Of a stretch of DNA of 53,151 nt, positions 27,769-36,053 are shown piece by piece. The translations under genes were made by a program, and so were the position numbers. Every line of letters starts with the position of its first letter. Position 1 is the first letter of the stretch. This DNA comes from Stercoripulliclostridium_A sp964480195 (GTDB taxonomy: Bacteria; Bacillota; Clostridia; Christensenellales; DTU072): assembly GCA_964480195.1 (NCBI GenBank), contig CAYZOJ010000004.1:1-53151 (forward strand), given 5' to 3'. Under the pieces are notes generated by a model. The model was given only the letters and a program-made list of their open reading frames with translations. It was not told the origin of the DNA and ran no database searches.

Positions 27769-28254
27769 CTAATTCGATTTAAGGCTTTTCATATCAATGT
27801 AAGGGCGCAAAACCGAGATGTCGGACTTGTTTACTTGAACGTTTTTTCCTTTGACGTTCAGATAAATTTTGTCGTCGTCGTGGCTTAGCAATATACCGAC
27901 GATTTTTTTAGACTTGCCTACGGGCTTAATGTAAATTCCTTCGACCGTTTCGTCGATGTTTCTTGCGTAGTCCTTGTCGGTAACGATGGGACGATCGAGT
28001 CCCGGAGACGAAACGCTAAAGTCGTACGGCGCTCCGTGCGTAATGTCGGCGAGTTCGAGAGGCATATCGAGCTCTGCGTTGACCTTAACGCAGTCTTCCA
28101 AGCTTATACCGCCCTTTTTGTAAATGAACACGGTAAGAGAGTTCTTTTTGCCGATGCGTTCGTAACGAATTTCAACGACTTCGTAACCGAGTTTTTCTAC
28201 GATCGGAGTGATTACTTCTTCCGCTCTTTCTTGTATAGATAATTCGAATTCCAT
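27769..28254 (-). CDS. rimP: Ribosome maturation factor RimP
   Basis: Needed for 30S maturation. 161 residues with the family pattern GYEVVEIRYERIGKKNSLTVFI, SLEDC and the SSPGLDRPI loop. Start set at 28254, where GAGGG lies 8 nt upstream and the conserved N-terminus begins; the frame open to 28302 runs through the leader hairpin and is not conserved. First gene of the long rimP-nusA-rnpM-L7Ae-infB-rbfA-nrnA-truB-ribF-endonuclease IV operon. Confidence 0.94.
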   Translation of the reverse strand: MEFELSIQERAEEVITPIVEKLGYEVVEIRYERIGKKNSLTVFIYKKGGISLEDCVKVNAELDMPLELADITHGAPYDFSVSSPGLDRPIVTDKDYARNIDETVEGIYIKPVGKSKKIVGILLSHDDDKIYLNVKGKNVQVNKSDISVLRPYIDMKSLKSN

Positions 28255-28276
28255 GTTGTATCCCTCATTATACCGA

Positions 28277-28302
28277 TTGAGAGCGGTTTGCACCGCTCTC
28301 AA
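28277..28302 (-). promoter_or_regulatory. Strong leader hairpin upstream of rimP
   Basis: Ten-base arms (28277-28286 and 28293-28302) are exact reverse complements around a 6-base loop. Four more pairs (CCGA with TCGG) extend the stem past a 3-base bulge. It sits in the approximately 65-nt leader between promoter and rimP, with no following T run, so it looks regulatory or stabilising rather than a terminator. Confidence 0.5.
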
Positions 28303-28326
28303 GTATCGGCTACTTTAAGCATTTTT

Positions 28327-28356
28327 ATATTAACATACGCGCGCATTATTTAGCAA
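28327..28356 (-). promoter_or_regulatory. sigma-A promoter of the rimP-nusA-infB operon
   Basis: Minus-strand TTGCTA (28356-28351) and TAATAT (28332-28327) at 18 bp, or TTAATA at 17 bp. The spacer holds GCGCGCG. The -35 lies in the last codons of rluD, so the promoter overlaps the upstream gene and no terminator separates them. Confidence 0.65.
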
Positions 28357-29269
28357 GCGTTTTTCTTAAATAATCGAGAACTTCGGCAAAATAATCGGGT
28401 ATCGGAGCCGTAAATTCCATATCTTCGTCCGTTACGGGGTGTTTAAGGACCAAACGGTATGCGTGTAGCAGTTGCCCGTTGAGGTTGAATTTGTCGCTTC
28501 CGCCGTAAGTTTTGTCGCCGACGACAGGATGGTGCGTGAATGCGCTGTGCACGCGAATCTGATGAGTCCTTCCCGTAAATAGCTCGTATTCGACAAACGT
28601 GTACTTCCCGAATCTTTCCAAAACCGTGAACTTGGTTTTTGCCGGTTTGCCTGTCGCCGAAACCCACATCTTTTTGCGATCGTTTTTACTGCGTCCTATA
28701 GGTTGTTCGATTATGCCGGTATCCTCTTTAATGTTTCCGTCGACGATTGCGAGATAGAATCTTTTTGCCGATTTTTCCGCGATTTGTTGCGAAAGCGATG
28801 CGTGCGCGACGTCGTTTTTGGCAACCATTATCAACCCCGAAGTATCTTTATCGAGTCTATGGACTATCCCGGGACGAAGTACGCCGTTTATTCCCGACAA
28901 ATCTTTGACGTGATAAAGTAACGCGTTAACGAGAGTGCCGTTCGGGGAGCCTTGCGCGGGATGAACGACCATCCCCTGTTTTTTATTTATGATTATCAAA
29001 TCGTTGTCTTGGTAGACAATATTCAGCGGGATGTCTTCTGGTTCGACGGATAAGGTTTCGGCGTCTTCGACGTCGATTTCCACGATGTCGTTTTCTTTTA
29101 GAGGAACCCCGCTTTTTTCGGCTCTTTCCCCTCGCACGCGCACCATGCCCATTTCGACGCAACCTTTAACCCGACTACGCGTAAAACCGTCTAATTTTGA
29201 CACCAAAAACACGTCGAGCCTTGTGCCGACATCTTCTTTACCTGCTACAAAAATCAAGGTCTCTATCAT
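28346..29269 (-). CDS. rluD: 23S rRNA pseudouridine synthase, RluD family
   Basis: 307 residues: N-terminal S4 RNA-binding domain (about 14-70) and a catalytic domain with D140 in HRLDKDTSG. RluD family members modify helix 69 of 23S rRNA; Bacillota have several paralogues, so the exact sites are not certain. Its start overlaps the lspA stop by ATGA. The last codons contain the -35 element of the rimP promoter. Confidence 0.9.
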   Translation of the reverse strand: MIETLIFVAGKEDVGTRLDVFLVSKLDGFTRSRVKGCVEMGMVRVRGERAEKSGVPLKENDIVEIDVEDAETLSVEPEDIPLNIVYQDNDLIIINKKQGMVVHPAQGSPNGTLVNALLYHVKDLSGINGVLRPGIVHRLDKDTSGLIMVAKNDVAHASLSQQIAEKSAKRFYLAIVDGNIKEDTGIIEQPIGRSKNDRKKMWVSATGKPAKTKFTVLERFGKYTFVEYELFTGRTHQIRVHSAFTHHPVVGDKTYGGSDKFNLNGQLLHAYRLVLKHPVTDEDMEFTAPIPDYFAEVLDYLRKTLAK

Positions 29270-29832
29270 CTATCGACCTCGTTATTTTTGTTATTTTTTG
29301 CTTTTTCGGACGATTTGTCGGATCGAATGTAGAAAACCAAAAGGTAAATAATCAAAAGTCCGGCTCCTACACAAAGTCCGCTGTCCGCAAAATTGAATAC
29401 GGCAAAATCTATAAGTTCGAAGTACACGAAATCTCTTACGTATCCGAACATAACCCTATCAACGATGTTTCCTATGGCGCCGGCGAGTATGAGTACGAGT
29501 GCGCTACGTAGCCAGCCGTTGCGTTCGGTTATCGTAAATATCCAGACGATGAACAGTAAAACTGCCGTTACTATCGAGATTATGGTTAAAACGTCCGTTT
29601 TGTCGCTGAAAATGCCGAAAGAAGCACCTGTGTTGCGTACGGGAGTGAATCGCAAAACACCTTCAATCAAAATAATATCGTCGGCACCGTTCGCCATAGG
29701 ACCGTAGATAAACTCTTTTGTGAGCAAGTCCAGTGCGAGGTATGCCAGCATGCAGACGAACTCAACCGCGAACCATATCGGCAGTTTCTTTTTTTGTTCG
29801 TCCGTTAAATTGAACAGAGCTAATTTCTTCAT
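29266..29832 (-). CDS. lspA: Prolipoprotein signal peptidase LspA
   Basis: Aspartyl protease that removes signal peptides from lipoproteins, such as the one encoded at 32.5-36.0 kb. Four membrane segments; the catalytic pair is D125 (GNIVDRV) and D150 (FNFADS), with RNTGASFG (67-74) also conserved. 188 residues from the ATG at 29832, with an unusually long N-terminal stretch before the first membrane segment and a lysine/asparagine-rich tail. No Shine-Dalgarno: the -10 box ends 7 nt before the ATG, so the lspA-rluD message is probably leaderless. Confidence 0.94.
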   Translation of the reverse strand: MKKLALFNLTDEQKKKLPIWFAVEFVCMLAYLALDLLTKEFIYGPMANGADDIILIEGVLRFTPVRNTGASFGIFSDKTDVLTIISIVTAVLLFIVWIFTITERNGWLRSALVLILAGAIGNIVDRVMFGYVRDFVYFELIDFAVFNFADSGLCVGAGLLIIYLLVFYIRSDKSSEKAKNNKNNEVDR

Positions 29833-29839
29833 ACAAAAA

Positions 29840-29868
29840 AGTATACACCAATTCCGAGCTATATGCAA
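29840..29868 (-). promoter_or_regulatory. sigma-A promoter of lspA-rluD
   Basis: Minus-strand TTGCAT (29868-29863), 17 bp, TATACT (29845-29840), then 7 nt to the lspA ATG. The spacer has no GCGCGC tract. Confidence 0.75.
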
Positions 29869-29880
29869 ACGAATTTGAAA

Positions 29881-30240
29881 TTATGCTTCTTCGGATATAA
29901 TATTCATACCGCGCGGAGTAATTAAGAAACGGTTCGCTACGGTCTTTTCTATCTTACCGCCTAAGGCGAAAACGGCACCCGAAATGTAGTCGAGTAGCCT
30001 TTGTGTGATGACGGGTTTTAACCCCGAAAAATCGGCGATAACGCCACTGCCTCGTTTGATTGCAAGTATTATCGACTCTGCGTCCGAAAGGGTTTTGGGC
30101 TGTACAAGCGTTGCTTGTCGCGTTCCTCCGAGCGTGCCGAGACACTTTTTTGCCATATATGCGTCGTAAGGGGTTACTTGTTTGATTTTTCGACGATTTT
30201 GCGGAATTTCACCGCTTTTTAATGTATTTATGAAGCTCAT
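29881..30240 (-). CDS. sepF: Cell division protein SepF
   Basis: 119-residue DUF552 protein that bundles FtsZ and ties it to the membrane. The conserved core runs from about 40 (ATLVQPKTLSDAESIILAIKRG) to the FLITPRG segment. It is shorter than Bacillus SepF because the region after the N-terminal helix is reduced. It follows yggS, as in the ylmE-sepF pair of Bacillus, but ylmG, ylmH and divIVA are missing. No Shine-Dalgarno is seen. Confidence 0.88.
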   Translation of the reverse strand: MSFINTLKSGEIPQNRRKIKQVTPYDAYMAKKCLGTLGGTRQATLVQPKTLSDAESIILAIKRGSGVIADFSGLKPVITQRLLDYISGAVFALGGKIEKTVANRFLITPRGMNIISEEA

Positions 30241-30261
30241 AATTATAAATATTTGGTTAAT

Positions 30262-30942
30262 TTATAATACTCGCGGGCGTTCCCCGAACAGCACGCGCCC
30301 TAATCTTACAGAGTTCGAACCGCACTCGACGGCGATTTTGTAGTCTTCGGACATACCCATCGACAGTACGGTAAGCCCGTATTCGTCTTTGAGTTCATCA
30401 TAAGTTTTTCGTACGTCTTTGAACAATTCTCTCAGCTTATTTTCTTCGATGCCTCGCGGAGCTACCGCCATCAATCCGCAAATTTCGATATGTGGATATT
30501 TCGATTTGACCGTCGCGATAAAAGACTGGACGTCTTTAAGTGCCATACCCCCTTTTGCTTCCTCCGCACCCGTATTGATTTCGACAAGACACTTTTGGGT
30601 GATTCCGATTTTGGTCGCTTGCTTTTCGATTTCGTCGGCAAGCGAGAATCTATCCAAACTTTGTATGTAGCGAACTTTGCCGATTACATATTTTACTTTA
30701 TTCGTTTGAAGTTGACCGATTATATCCCAAGTCAGGGTATCCGTATATTTTTGTGTAAACTCTTGAACGCGATTTTCGCCGAAAACGCGGACCCTGCCGT
30801 CGCGGTTAAGAATTTGCAGGGTGTCCGCGTCGCGCGTTTTGCTTGCGCCGAGTATTTCGACGTCTTCCGTAAGTCCGAATTTTTGTTTTATGCTTTCAAT
30901 TTCGGCAACTATCGTGTTCAAATTTTCAATTATATTGTCCAT
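30262..30942 (-). CDS. PLP homeostasis protein YggS/YlmE
   Basis: Alanine-racemase-like PLP-binding TIM barrel (COG0325) that buffers pyridoxal phosphate. 226 residues, PLP lysine probably K35 in LGASKTRD, followed by FGENRVQEF and the terminal GSNSVRLGRVLFGER. Start placed at 30942. An earlier ATG at 30957 overlaps the -10 box itself and would need a transcript starting further upstream. The -10 ends 6 nt before the chosen ATG and no Shine-Dalgarno exists, so a leaderless message is predicted. Confidence 0.92.
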   Translation of the reverse strand: MDNIIENLNTIVAEIESIKQKFGLTEDVEILGASKTRDADTLQILNRDGRVRVFGENRVQEFTQKYTDTLTWDIIGQLQTNKVKYVIGKVRYIQSLDRFSLADEIEKQATKIGITQKCLVEINTGAEEAKGGMALKDVQSFIATVKSKYPHIEICGLMAVAPRGIEENKLRELFKDVRKTYDELKDEYGLTVLSMGMSEDYKIAVECGSNSVRLGRVLFGERPRVL

Positions 30943-30948
30943 ATAATT

Positions 30949-30977
30949 ATTATACACTTAAACTTATGATATTTCAA
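30949..30977 (-). promoter_or_regulatory. sigma-A promoter of yggS-sepF
   Basis: Minus-strand TTGAAA (30977-30972), 17 bp, TATAAT (30954-30949), then 6 nt to the yggS ATG. The -35 overlaps the end of the upstream SSB gene. Confidence 0.8.
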
Positions 30978-31621
30978 CCGTCGGATTCGTTCTCCGCATA
31001 ATCGTTCGGAGCATATTCCATTCTTCCGATACTTATTTCATATGCGACGCGAGTTTCTATAGAGCCGTCATCGAGAGTTTTTTGATATTCGCGACTTTGT
31101 ATTCGCCCCGAAAGAGTAATTTTATCGCCGACTTCGAGTTTTGAGGAAAATCTTGCATTTCTTCCCCAAGCTATACACGGAATATAGTCGGATTTGTTGT
31201 ACGCTCTGTTGACTGCGACCAAAATGTCCGCTATTTCGCGTTTAAACGGCGTTGTACGGAATACCGGCGGTTTACATATATAACCGGTTAGCTCAATCGA
31301 ATTGACGTTCTGCGCCTCGCTGTCGCCGTCAAACAAACTACGTACAAATACGGTCAACATCAATTTTGAACGACCGTCCACCAATTTGTTATAACTGCGG
31401 AACTGTCCTTCGATTGCAACTCGTTTGCCGGGCATAAAATCTCCGTCTGCGAGCAATCTTTCCGATACCGTAACGGGAATGATGTCTTTTTGCCCGGAAA
31501 GACGTTCGATACAAATCGACGTTTCATAAAAGCCTTCTCCGAATACGCTGTGAGAGTATTGGGGTTCGGCAATAATAACGCCCGAAATCATTACTACATT
31601 GTTGTTCATAAGGTCATCCAT
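30974..31621 (-). CDS. Tandem OB-fold single-stranded DNA-binding protein
   Basis: 215 residues with two SSB-like OB folds in a row: the first about 8-100 (ISGVIIAEPQYSHS), the second about 105-205 (ELTGYICKPPVFRTTPFKREIADILVAVNR). The second is the more canonical. The C-terminus (NDYAENESDG) is acidic but lacks the DDxPF tip used by SSB to recruit partners, so this is unlikely to be the main replicative SSB. A strong GGAGG precedes the ATG. Located after the pdaB-like gene. Confidence 0.75.
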   Translation of the reverse strand: MDDLMNNNVVMISGVIIAEPQYSHSVFGEGFYETSICIERLSGQKDIIPVTVSERLLADGDFMPGKRVAIEGQFRSYNKLVDGRSKLMLTVFVRSLFDGDSEAQNVNSIELTGYICKPPVFRTTPFKREIADILVAVNRAYNKSDYIPCIAWGRNARFSSKLEVGDKITLSGRIQSREYQKTLDDGSIETRVAYEISIGRMEYAPNDYAENESDG

Positions 31622-31641
31622 ACAATCCTCCGGAATGTGCT

Positions 31642-32397
31642 TTAATTATTTTTGATTTGTTTGCCTTGCGCGTCGATGGTGTAACCGTCTTTATAGACGA
31701 GTTCGTCAACTCTTACCGCGTTTAGCCCTTTGTTTTTTATTGCAAGTATAACCGTAGGAAGTGCGTCGAGTACATGGTCGCTGTTGTTATGGAACAATAT
31801 AATAGATCCGCTTACGAGCTTTTTAACGACACGTTCGGTTATTTGTGCTCCCGAAATGCCTTTCCAGTCGAGAGTGTCGATATTCCACTGTATACATTGC
31901 ATATTCAGTTCTGTTAGTCGATTTATCAGTTTATTGTCATATTCTCCGAAAGGCGCACGGAAACACGTAGGCGTTACGCCGGTTATCGCGTTAATTTTGT
32001 CGTTGATTTCCGTAATTTCCGTTGTAATTTCCGTATCTTTCAATCCGGACATATGTTTATGGTTTGCGCTGTGATTACCGATTTGATGTCCGCGTTCGTG
32101 AATTTCCTTAACGAGATCGGGATTTGCGTCAATCCAAATGCCGGTTAAGAAGAACGTTCCCCTATAGCCGTTTGCTTCGAGTATATCCATAATGCCTCGT
32201 GTCTTATCCGAGCCCCAGGACGCATCGAAGGTCAATGCGACGCTATCGGAGCTTGTTTCGACGTTATAAATCGGAACAAGACGTTTTTGCGAAGCTGTTT
32301 CGAATACTCCGGCTCCCGCAAGAGCTCCGAGAACCACAACCGCGACGAGGACTATTGCGATGACGATCAGCACACGTTTTTTACAAACTATAAACAT
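31642..32397 (-). CDS. PdaB-like sporulation polysaccharide deacetylase
   Basis: 251 residues: an N-terminal membrane anchor (about 8-30) and a NodB domain (about 50-235). The first motif is LTFDASWG (55-62) rather than TFDDG, a change typical of PdaB. H109 and H113 supply the HSxNH metal motif, with FRAPFGEY and DTLDWKG further on. Bacillus PdaB is made under sigma-E control and is needed to keep spores stable; whether it deacetylates is unclear. GGGAGG precedes the ATG. No convincing promoter was found upstream. Confidence 0.85.
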   Translation of the reverse strand: MFIVCKKRVLIVIAIVLVAVVVLGALAGAGVFETASQKRLVPIYNVETSSDSVALTFDASWGSDKTRGIMDILEANGYRGTFFLTGIWIDANPDLVKEIHERGHQIGNHSANHKHMSGLKDTEITTEITEINDKINAITGVTPTCFRAPFGEYDNKLINRLTELNMQCIQWNIDTLDWKGISGAQITERVVKKLVSGSIILFHNNSDHVLDALPTVILAIKNKGLNAVRVDELVYKDGYTIDAQGKQIKNN

Positions 32398-32474
32398 TTT
32401 CGACCTCCCGATTATAAGATGTTTTTATTGTCGAATAATTGCGGATATGCTCGAATTATTGCTTATATGGGCAC

Positions 32475-32503
32475 AAAAAAAGCATATCCGATTAAAGATA
32501 TGC
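32475..32503 (-). terminator. Intrinsic terminator of the repeat lipoprotein gene
   Basis: On the minus strand GCATATC pairs with GATATGC across an 8-base loop and is followed by seven T. It lies 34 bases past the stop. The rest of the 139-base gap to the pdaB-like gene is AT-rich with no further gene. Confidence 0.85.
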
Positions 32504-32536
32504 CGTTTGGTTGATTTATATGCGATTATTGTTTAT

Positions 32537-35500
32537 TTAGATAACAAGCTTTGCGTATTGCGACCAAATCGGATGGTCGACGTAAATTTCGTTTTGCACG
32601 GAATTTACGGCAATTCTGAGAGACCCGTCTGTCGCATTTTCGACGATATCGTAGTATACGGTAGGCAAAACGCGATTATTATCAATGTTTATGTTCAATC
32701 TGCCGTCATGTTCGAGTTTGAAAACGTATTTTCCGATATAGGTTACGGTATCGAGATTAAAAGCGTTAAGCCCGCTTGCTCCGTTAAAGGCGTAATCACC
32801 GATTGTCGCGACGGAACTTCGATTTAATGCAAAGTCGCAAACTCCCGTTGTCCCCGAAACCGCGTCGTGGCATATTGATGAAATTGACTTGCATTCCGCA
32901 AAAGCATAATTACCGATTTTTACGAGTTTGTTGCCGAAGCCCAAACGTTTGATGTACTTAGCTCCGTAAAATGCATAGTCGGCAATTACGGATACTTGCG
33001 TTTTTAACGAATAAGTTTCGTCGTTTTTTGCTGACGGATACGCGATAAGCGTAGTCGAATCGCTATCGTATATCACTCCGTCGTAGACTTTGTAAGAGGT
33101 ATTGAAAGACGAGATATTGAAAGCCTCCAAAGAAGAAGTTCCTTTGAAAGCACCCGTTCCGATATTTTGGACGTTTCTTAATTCGAGAGATGTTATTTTA
33201 TTTAAGCCACATAGCGCAAATTTGTCGAGTTCGCTTACGTGCCCCAAATCCAAACCTTTAATATCGACGCTATTACGGAAAGCATACGGAGCGACATAGC
33301 TTATGGTTCTTCCGTTGAAAGACTTAGGAATCGAAACGTATCCGCCGTTACTCGTATACGCAAATAGCCCGTATGTGCCGTTTTCGCGCTCATAAATCAA
33401 GAAATTGCCGAATTTAGTTAATTTATTACGATAAACATACCAGTCTTCTTCCGCGTTGCCTTCCGGGGATATGATTATATACCCGTTGTGAATATAAACG
33501 GACGGAGATAAAAATTCGTCGTAACGCTTGCCGACGATGTCAGCAAGAATATATGAAAGTCTTCCTATTTCCGCCATGTCATTGATTTCGAAGAGATAAA
33601 AATCGTGCCCGTATGTGCTTTTGACTTCGATGGCTCCGTTCAGATATCCGATTGTTTTCTCTGCATCGCTTCCGAAGTATTGTAATATTTGGCGTTTGGT
33701 TCGTAAATATGTAAGTCTAAATCCGAGAGATTCGAAACTCGATAAATTGTTGATATATGAGTTTTTCAATCCGAAAATAAAACTTTCTTCGGTTTTCCGA
33801 GCAAACGTTGCAGTGATTTCCGCCGTATCTTCGGGCATAACGAATACGTCGGATATAGAAGTTACGCTTCCGTTTGCGGAAAGTTCCAGTTTAACAAGTT
33901 CAAACCCGTTGTCAGGATTTATTCCGAGAGTTACGAGCGTTCCCGCTACGGCATCGTTTTTAGCTGTAGTTACAATTCCGCCGACCGAGTTATTTCTGAT
34001 ATTTATCTTATAACTGTTGATTTTGTTGATTTTATGATAATTCGAGGAGGCAGAAACCACTATTTCGTCCCCGTCGATACACTTATCGCGGGACAACTCG
34101 AACACGTTTGAATTGTCCAAATATTCCGAATAACTGCCTATCGTGATACTCAAGCGTATGTCGTCCGCGACGTAATCGCCGTATGTGTTTATGTTGTACG
34201 AAACGTGTTGCCCTATCGTCAATGTCGATGAGGACGGAAATACGGAAATTATTCCGTTATCGAAAGCCGATACCGTATAAACTCTCTCGAATGAGGCATA
34301 TAGTGTTACGTCGTTTGACGGCATAACGAACGATTTTCCGATGATTGTATCAAGTATTTCGGTTTCGTCTATGTAAGAAATGCTTAAACCGTTTGTTTTG
34401 AGTATATAGCCGTTATCGGGTTCGACGGCAATGTTGACGACTTCGTGAGGCGCGTAAGACGTCCTGTCGACGCTGATTTTACCGCCTATCGAATTCGTAA
34501 TCGTAACCGTGTATAGTTTGTCGACAGATATGACTTCCGCTTTAATTTCGACGTCGTAATCAGGCATAATGAACGAACCGTTGACTATCGGAGTGCCGTC
34601 GTCGAGTATTAGCGAATCTTTTACGAAAGTGTATCCTTCATCGGGAATAATGTTTACATATACCCTATCGCCCGGATATGCCTTTTCCTTAGACAGCACA
34701 CTCGTATAAGAAGACTCTGCCGTGCCTACGACTTTAATCGAGTATCCAGTACGTATAAATCTTGCGGTCAAATAGCAGTCGGACGACGGCATGCGGAAGG
34801 AATTTCCCGATATATACGAGCCGTTTGCGTAAACTCCGTCTATCTCGTATCCTTCGTCGGGAGTAGCGTAAAACGACACGTTTTCTCCCGATTTGTAATT
34901 ATTTTTCCTGTTAATAATGGTAATGCTTCCGTTTTGCGTTTCGGAAAGAGATAATGTGTAATCATTATCGCTTGCGCCAATCGGTACAAAAACGGCTTTT
35001 ACGGTTACGTTATCCGCAGGCATTACAAACGATTGCCCCGAAAGGATTGTACGTTGGCTTCCGTATTCGACGGTAAGCCTTGCAAGCCGATAGCCGTTTG
35101 CGGGAATGGCTTCTAAATTTACATAAAGTCCGGCTTCGCACTGAGTTTTGTCTACGTCTATACTACCGGAACCTTCCGTGATGGTCGTGACAGTATACTT
35201 ATTCGTGTCGTCGATTGGCTCGAACTCCGCACCGATAACGACCTCGGTATCTCCCATATAGAACGAACCGACGTTCCCGATATACGTAATCGCGTCGCTA
35301 CCTATAAAATAGAGAGATTTGAGTTTATATCCGTAATCGGGAATAATAAGCAAGGTAACTTGGTCGCCGAGGCTTGCATATTCGGCGCTGGGAATTATTA
35401 TGCCGTTTTCGATAGATTCGTATATACCGACAGATAAAGGCTCCGGCTCGAATTCGCACGTAACCGTTACCGGTTCAGCGGGCATTACAAACGTATACCA

Positions 35501-36016
35501 AACGGATTTTTCTTCGGATTGAGTTAAAAGTATCCCGTTGGCGTTCAAAGAACCCTCTTTAATTATGTATCCGCCTGTGCATAAAACTTCAATCGTAACG
35601 ACGTCGCCTTTACGTGCGCGTTTATCTTCCGGGGACAAAATTTCTATCGTACCGTATTCCGATTCGCACGATACCGAAATCGCGTGTCTGTAAGTTTCCA
35701 CGCTTTCCCAACCGGCAAATATCGTAAGGTTGCGTTTTGCTTTGAACGTTGCGCTGTTAAGAGGCTGAGAACACTCTTTATCGAGATACCAGCCCGTAAA
35801 TACGTATCCCGGGCGTACGGGATTTTGCTCGGGTAAAGAAATCGAATCTCCGTCTTTAAGGTATATGGTATCTATCGGCGTTCCGCCTTTGGAGTTGAAT
35901 GAAATGATATACGAAGCTTTTACGTTATTGTCGTTTTTGCACGCCGAAAGTACGCATACAAATGCGCATATGACGAGCAATATTAGTATTGATAAACGCA
36001 ATTTACTTTTTCGCAT
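32537..36016 (-). CDS. Large surface lipoprotein with InlB-type repeats and BspA leucine-rich repeats
   Basis: 1159 residues. Signal peptide with lipobox ending at C26 (VLSAC), so it should be anchored by lipidation through LspA. Residues about 36-105 form a Listeria-Bacteroides InlB B-repeat (KGGTPIDTI ... GYVFTGWY ... FAGW). About eight divergent repeats of roughly 75 residues follow (to about 790), most ending in a F-V-M-P phrase and containing a PDxGY phrase. A unique stretch follows, then BspA-type leucine-rich repeats from about 880 (GTGAFKG, VIADYAFYGAK, IGNYAFAEC). Function unknown; such proteins are exported and often adhesive in gut bacteria. It lies directly downstream of the shortened polC and has its own terminator. 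Confidence 0.85.
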   Translation of the reverse strand: MRKSKLRLSILILLVICAFVCVLSACKNDNNVKASYIISFNSKGGTPIDTIYLKDGDSISLPEQNPVRPGYVFTGWYLDKECSQPLNSATFKAKRNLTIFAGWESVETYRHAISVSCESEYGTIEILSPEDKRARKGDVVTIEVLCTGGYIIKEGSLNANGILLTQSEEKSVWYTFVMPAEPVTVTCEFEPEPLSVGIYESIENGIIIPSAEYASLGDQVTLLIIPDYGYKLKSLYFIGSDAITYIGNVGSFYMGDTEVVIGAEFEPIDDTNKYTVTTITEGSGSIDVDKTQCEAGLYVNLEAIPANGYRLARLTVEYGSQRTILSGQSFVMPADNVTVKAVFVPIGASDNDYTLSLSETQNGSITIINRKNNYKSGENVSFYATPDEGYEIDGVYANGSYISGNSFRMPSSDCYLTARFIRTGYSIKVVGTAESSYTSVLSKEKAYPGDRVYVNIIPDEGYTFVKDSLILDDGTPIVNGSFIMPDYDVEIKAEVISVDKLYTVTITNSIGGKISVDRTSYAPHEVVNIAVEPDNGYILKTNGLSISYIDETEILDTIIGKSFVMPSNDVTLYASFERVYTVSAFDNGIISVFPSSSTLTIGQHVSYNINTYGDYVADDIRLSITIGSYSEYLDNSNVFELSRDKCIDGDEIVVSASSNYHKINKINSYKINIRNNSVGGIVTTAKNDAVAGTLVTLGINPDNGFELVKLELSANGSVTSISDVFVMPEDTAEITATFARKTEESFIFGLKNSYINNLSSFESLGFRLTYLRTKRQILQYFGSDAEKTIGYLNGAIEVKSTYGHDFYLFEINDMAEIGRLSYILADIVGKRYDEFLSPSVYIHNGYIIISPEGNAEEDWYVYRNKLTKFGNFLIYERENGTYGLFAYTSNGGYVSIPKSFNGRTISYVAPYAFRNSVDIKGLDLGHVSELDKFALCGLNKITSLELRNVQNIGTGAFKGTSSLEAFNISSFNTSYKVYDGVIYDSDSTTLIAYPSAKNDETYSLKTQVSVIADYAFYGAKYIKRLGFGNKLVKIGNYAFAECKSISSICHDAVSGTTGVCDFALNRSSVATIGDYAFNGASGLNAFNLDTVTYIGKYVFKLEHDGRLNINIDNNRVLPTVYYDIVENATDGSLRIAVNSVQNEIYVDHPIWSQYAKLVI

Positions 36017-36053
36017 ATACGTTTATTTCTCCGACAATAATTTTACGAGATTA

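Noticed and set aside
30241..30262. Separate promoter for sepF in the short gap after yggS
   Set aside because: TATTAT and TATAAT strings are present but none has a -35 at suitable spacing; cotranscription with yggS is simpler.
32360..32827. 155-residue plus-strand ORF in the gap before the pdaB-like gene
   Set aside because: It runs into the end of the lipoprotein gene antisense, covers its terminator, and resembles no family.
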